Below are positions 5,694 to 6,685 of a stretch of DNA of 6,685 nt, piece after piece (position 1 is the stretch's first letter; every line of letters starts with the position of its first letter). The notes beneath the pieces were generated by a model, which was given only the letters and a program-made list of their open reading frames with translations, had not been told where the DNA came from and ran no database searches. The stretch is from an uncultured Elusimicrobium sp. (lineage in GTDB: Bacteria > Elusimicrobiota > Endomicrobiia > Endomicrobiales > Endomicrobiaceae): assembly GCA_902761395.1 (NCBI GenBank), contig CACWKJ010000132.1, positions 1 through 6,685 of the forward strand. Reading direction: 5' to 3'. Position numbers and translations under genes: made by a program.

Positions 5694-5699
5694 TAAAAT
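5694..5699 (+). promoter_or_regulatory. Possible -10 box of hydE
   Basis: TAAAAT (5 of 6 consensus bases) ends six nucleotides before ATG 5706, the same geometry as at the nuclease gene. There is no Shine-Dalgarno sequence upstream. The -35 at 17 bp (TTTAAT, 5671-5676) is poor. The 73-bp gap after the nuclease gene is A/T-rich. A weak A/T-only stem (5596-5604 with 5638-5646, the 3' arm containing T7) might end the upstream transcript. Confidence 0.3.
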
Positions 5700-5705
5700 A
5701 ATACC

Positions 5706-6685
5706 ATGAACATAATTGAAGAATTAAGACAAAACAAAAATCTTTCGAATGAACAGTTTAAACTGTTACTTGAAACGGATACTTATAAAGATGAACTTTT
5801 TAAGCAGGCGGATATTGTCCGTCAACAAGTTTACGGTAAAGATGTTTATTTAAGAGGCTTAATAGAATTTACAAACTATTGTAAAAACGGATGTTATTAT
5901 TGCGGTATAAATTGCCAAAACAAAAATATTCAAAGGTACCGTTTAACAAAAGATGAAATTTTACAATGTTGTAAAGACGGTTATGCTTTAGGTTACAGAA
6001 CTTTTGTTTTGCAGGGCGGGGAAGATCCTTTTTTTACAGACGGTATAATTTGTGATATAGTATCAGAAATAAGAAAAAATTATAAAGATTGTGCAATAAC
6101 ATTATCGATAGGGGAAAAAAGTAAAGAAAGTTATCTTGCTTACTTTAAAGCAGGTGCCAACAGGTTCCTTTTAAGGCACGAAACTGCAAACGAAGAACAT
6201 TATAAAAAGTTGCATCCCGAAAGTTTATCTTTAAAAAACAGAAAGCAATGCCTTTTTAACTTAAAGGAAATCGGGTATCAGGTAGGCAGCGGTTTTATGG
6301 TAGGTTCACCTTACCAAACTATAGAAAACATTATTGAAGATTTTCGTTTCTTACAAGACCTTAAACCCGACATGATAGGTATAGGTCCGTTTATTCCGGC
6401 ACAAAATACAAAATTTGAAAAGTTCGAACACGGTAAACTGAATTTAACATTAAAAATAATTTCAATATTAAGGTTGTTGTTCCCGTATGCTCTTATACCT
6501 TCAACAACGGCACTTGGAACAATAGATCCGAACGGCAGAGAACTCGGACTTAAATCCGGTGCAAATGTTGTTATGCCAAACTTATCACCTGCCAAATACA
6601 GAAACCTTTACACTTTATACGATGACAAAATCTGTACAAACGAAGAAGCCGCCGAATGCAGAGGTTGTTTGGAAAGAAGAGTATC
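5706..6685 (+). CDS. hydE: [FeFe]-hydrogenase maturase HydE, radical SAM (3' end missing)
   Basis: The frame is open from ATG 5706 to the window edge, giving 326 residues; the family is about 350 aa, so only the tail is missing. HydE is the radical SAM enzyme that works with HydG and HydF to build the diiron subcluster of the [FeFe]-hydrogenase H-cluster. The SAM [4Fe-4S] motif CxxxCxxC is C59-C63-C66 (YCKNGCYYC). Other family marks are LQGGEDP (102-108), RFLLRHET (153-160), GSGFMVGSPYQT, GIGPFIPAQNT, and STTALGTIDPNGRELGLKSGANVVMPNLSP near 266-295. C310, C318 and C321 fit the C-x7-C-x2-C site of the accessory cluster seen in some HydE proteins. PylB and BioB relatives are less likely given these motifs. 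No ribosome-binding site precedes the ATG. Partner genes are not in the window. Confidence 0.92.
   Translation, partial: MNIIEELRQNKNLSNEQFKLLLETDTYKDELFKQADIVRQQVYGKDVYLRGLIEFTNYCKNGCYYCGINCQNKNIQRYRLTKDEILQCCKDGYALGYRTFVLQGGEDPFFTDGIICDIVSEIRKNYKDCAITLSIGEKSKESYLAYFKAGANRFLLRHETANEEHYKKLHPESLSLKNRKQCLFNLKEIGYQVGSGFMVGSPYQTIENIIEDFRFLQDLKPDMIGIGPFIPAQNTKFEKFEHGKLNLTLKIISILRLLFPYALIPSTTALGTIDPNGRELGLKSGANVVMPNLSPAKYRNLYTLYDDKICTNEEAAECRGCLERRV

Noticed and set aside
6311..6595. Open frame of 94 codons on the - strand within hydE.
   Set aside because: It lies entirely opposite conserved HydE motifs, including the GTIDPNGRE region, so it is a shadow frame.

Overview
This is a low-GC bacterial window with all recognised genes on the + strand. 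It suggests a fermentative anaerobe: the right end encodes HydE, a maturase for [FeFe]-hydrogenase, and two enzymes of sulfide assimilation precede it. Ribosome-binding sites are AGGAG-like for the metabolic genes. The phylum cannot be fixed from this sequence; a gut-type Elusimicrobiota, Clostridia or spirochaete would all fit.

Layout. Positions 1-60 hold a strong rho-independent terminator of an upstream transcript. Positions 79-527 form a long leader: a TTGACA promoter, a perfect dyad straddling the predicted transcription start, a 34-residue ORF with four cysteines, a terminator-like hairpin ending in T8, and a 12-bp inverted repeat. Then comes an O-acetylhomoserine sulfhydrylase gene (528-1814). 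The next spacer carries a palindromic intergenic element and a 45-residue secreted peptide gene (2009-2146) whose predicted mature part has six cysteines in 25 residues. A second palindromic element precedes cysK (2362-3294), and a third follows it in opposite orientation. A 725-residue protein (3455-5632) consists of eight 72-residue zinc-ribbon modules interrupted by a PD-(D/E)XK-like (Vsr/DUF559-type) nuclease domain. The window ends inside hydE (5706 onward).

How the parts may work together. MetY and CysK use sulfide to make homocysteine and cysteine. The two small cysteine-rich ORFs beside them suggest cysteine-linked regulation (the leader ORF) and a cysteine-rich exported product (the 45-mer); both roles are inferred. 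The zinc-ribbon nuclease has no metabolic link to its neighbours and looks like an inserted accessory gene. The least ordinary signals are three intergenic elements that share a nested-hairpin plan with compensating stem changes, the attenuator-like leader of metY, the modular nuclease with one broken zinc knuckle, and -10 boxes placed so that transcripts of the nuclease and hydE would start at their ATG.
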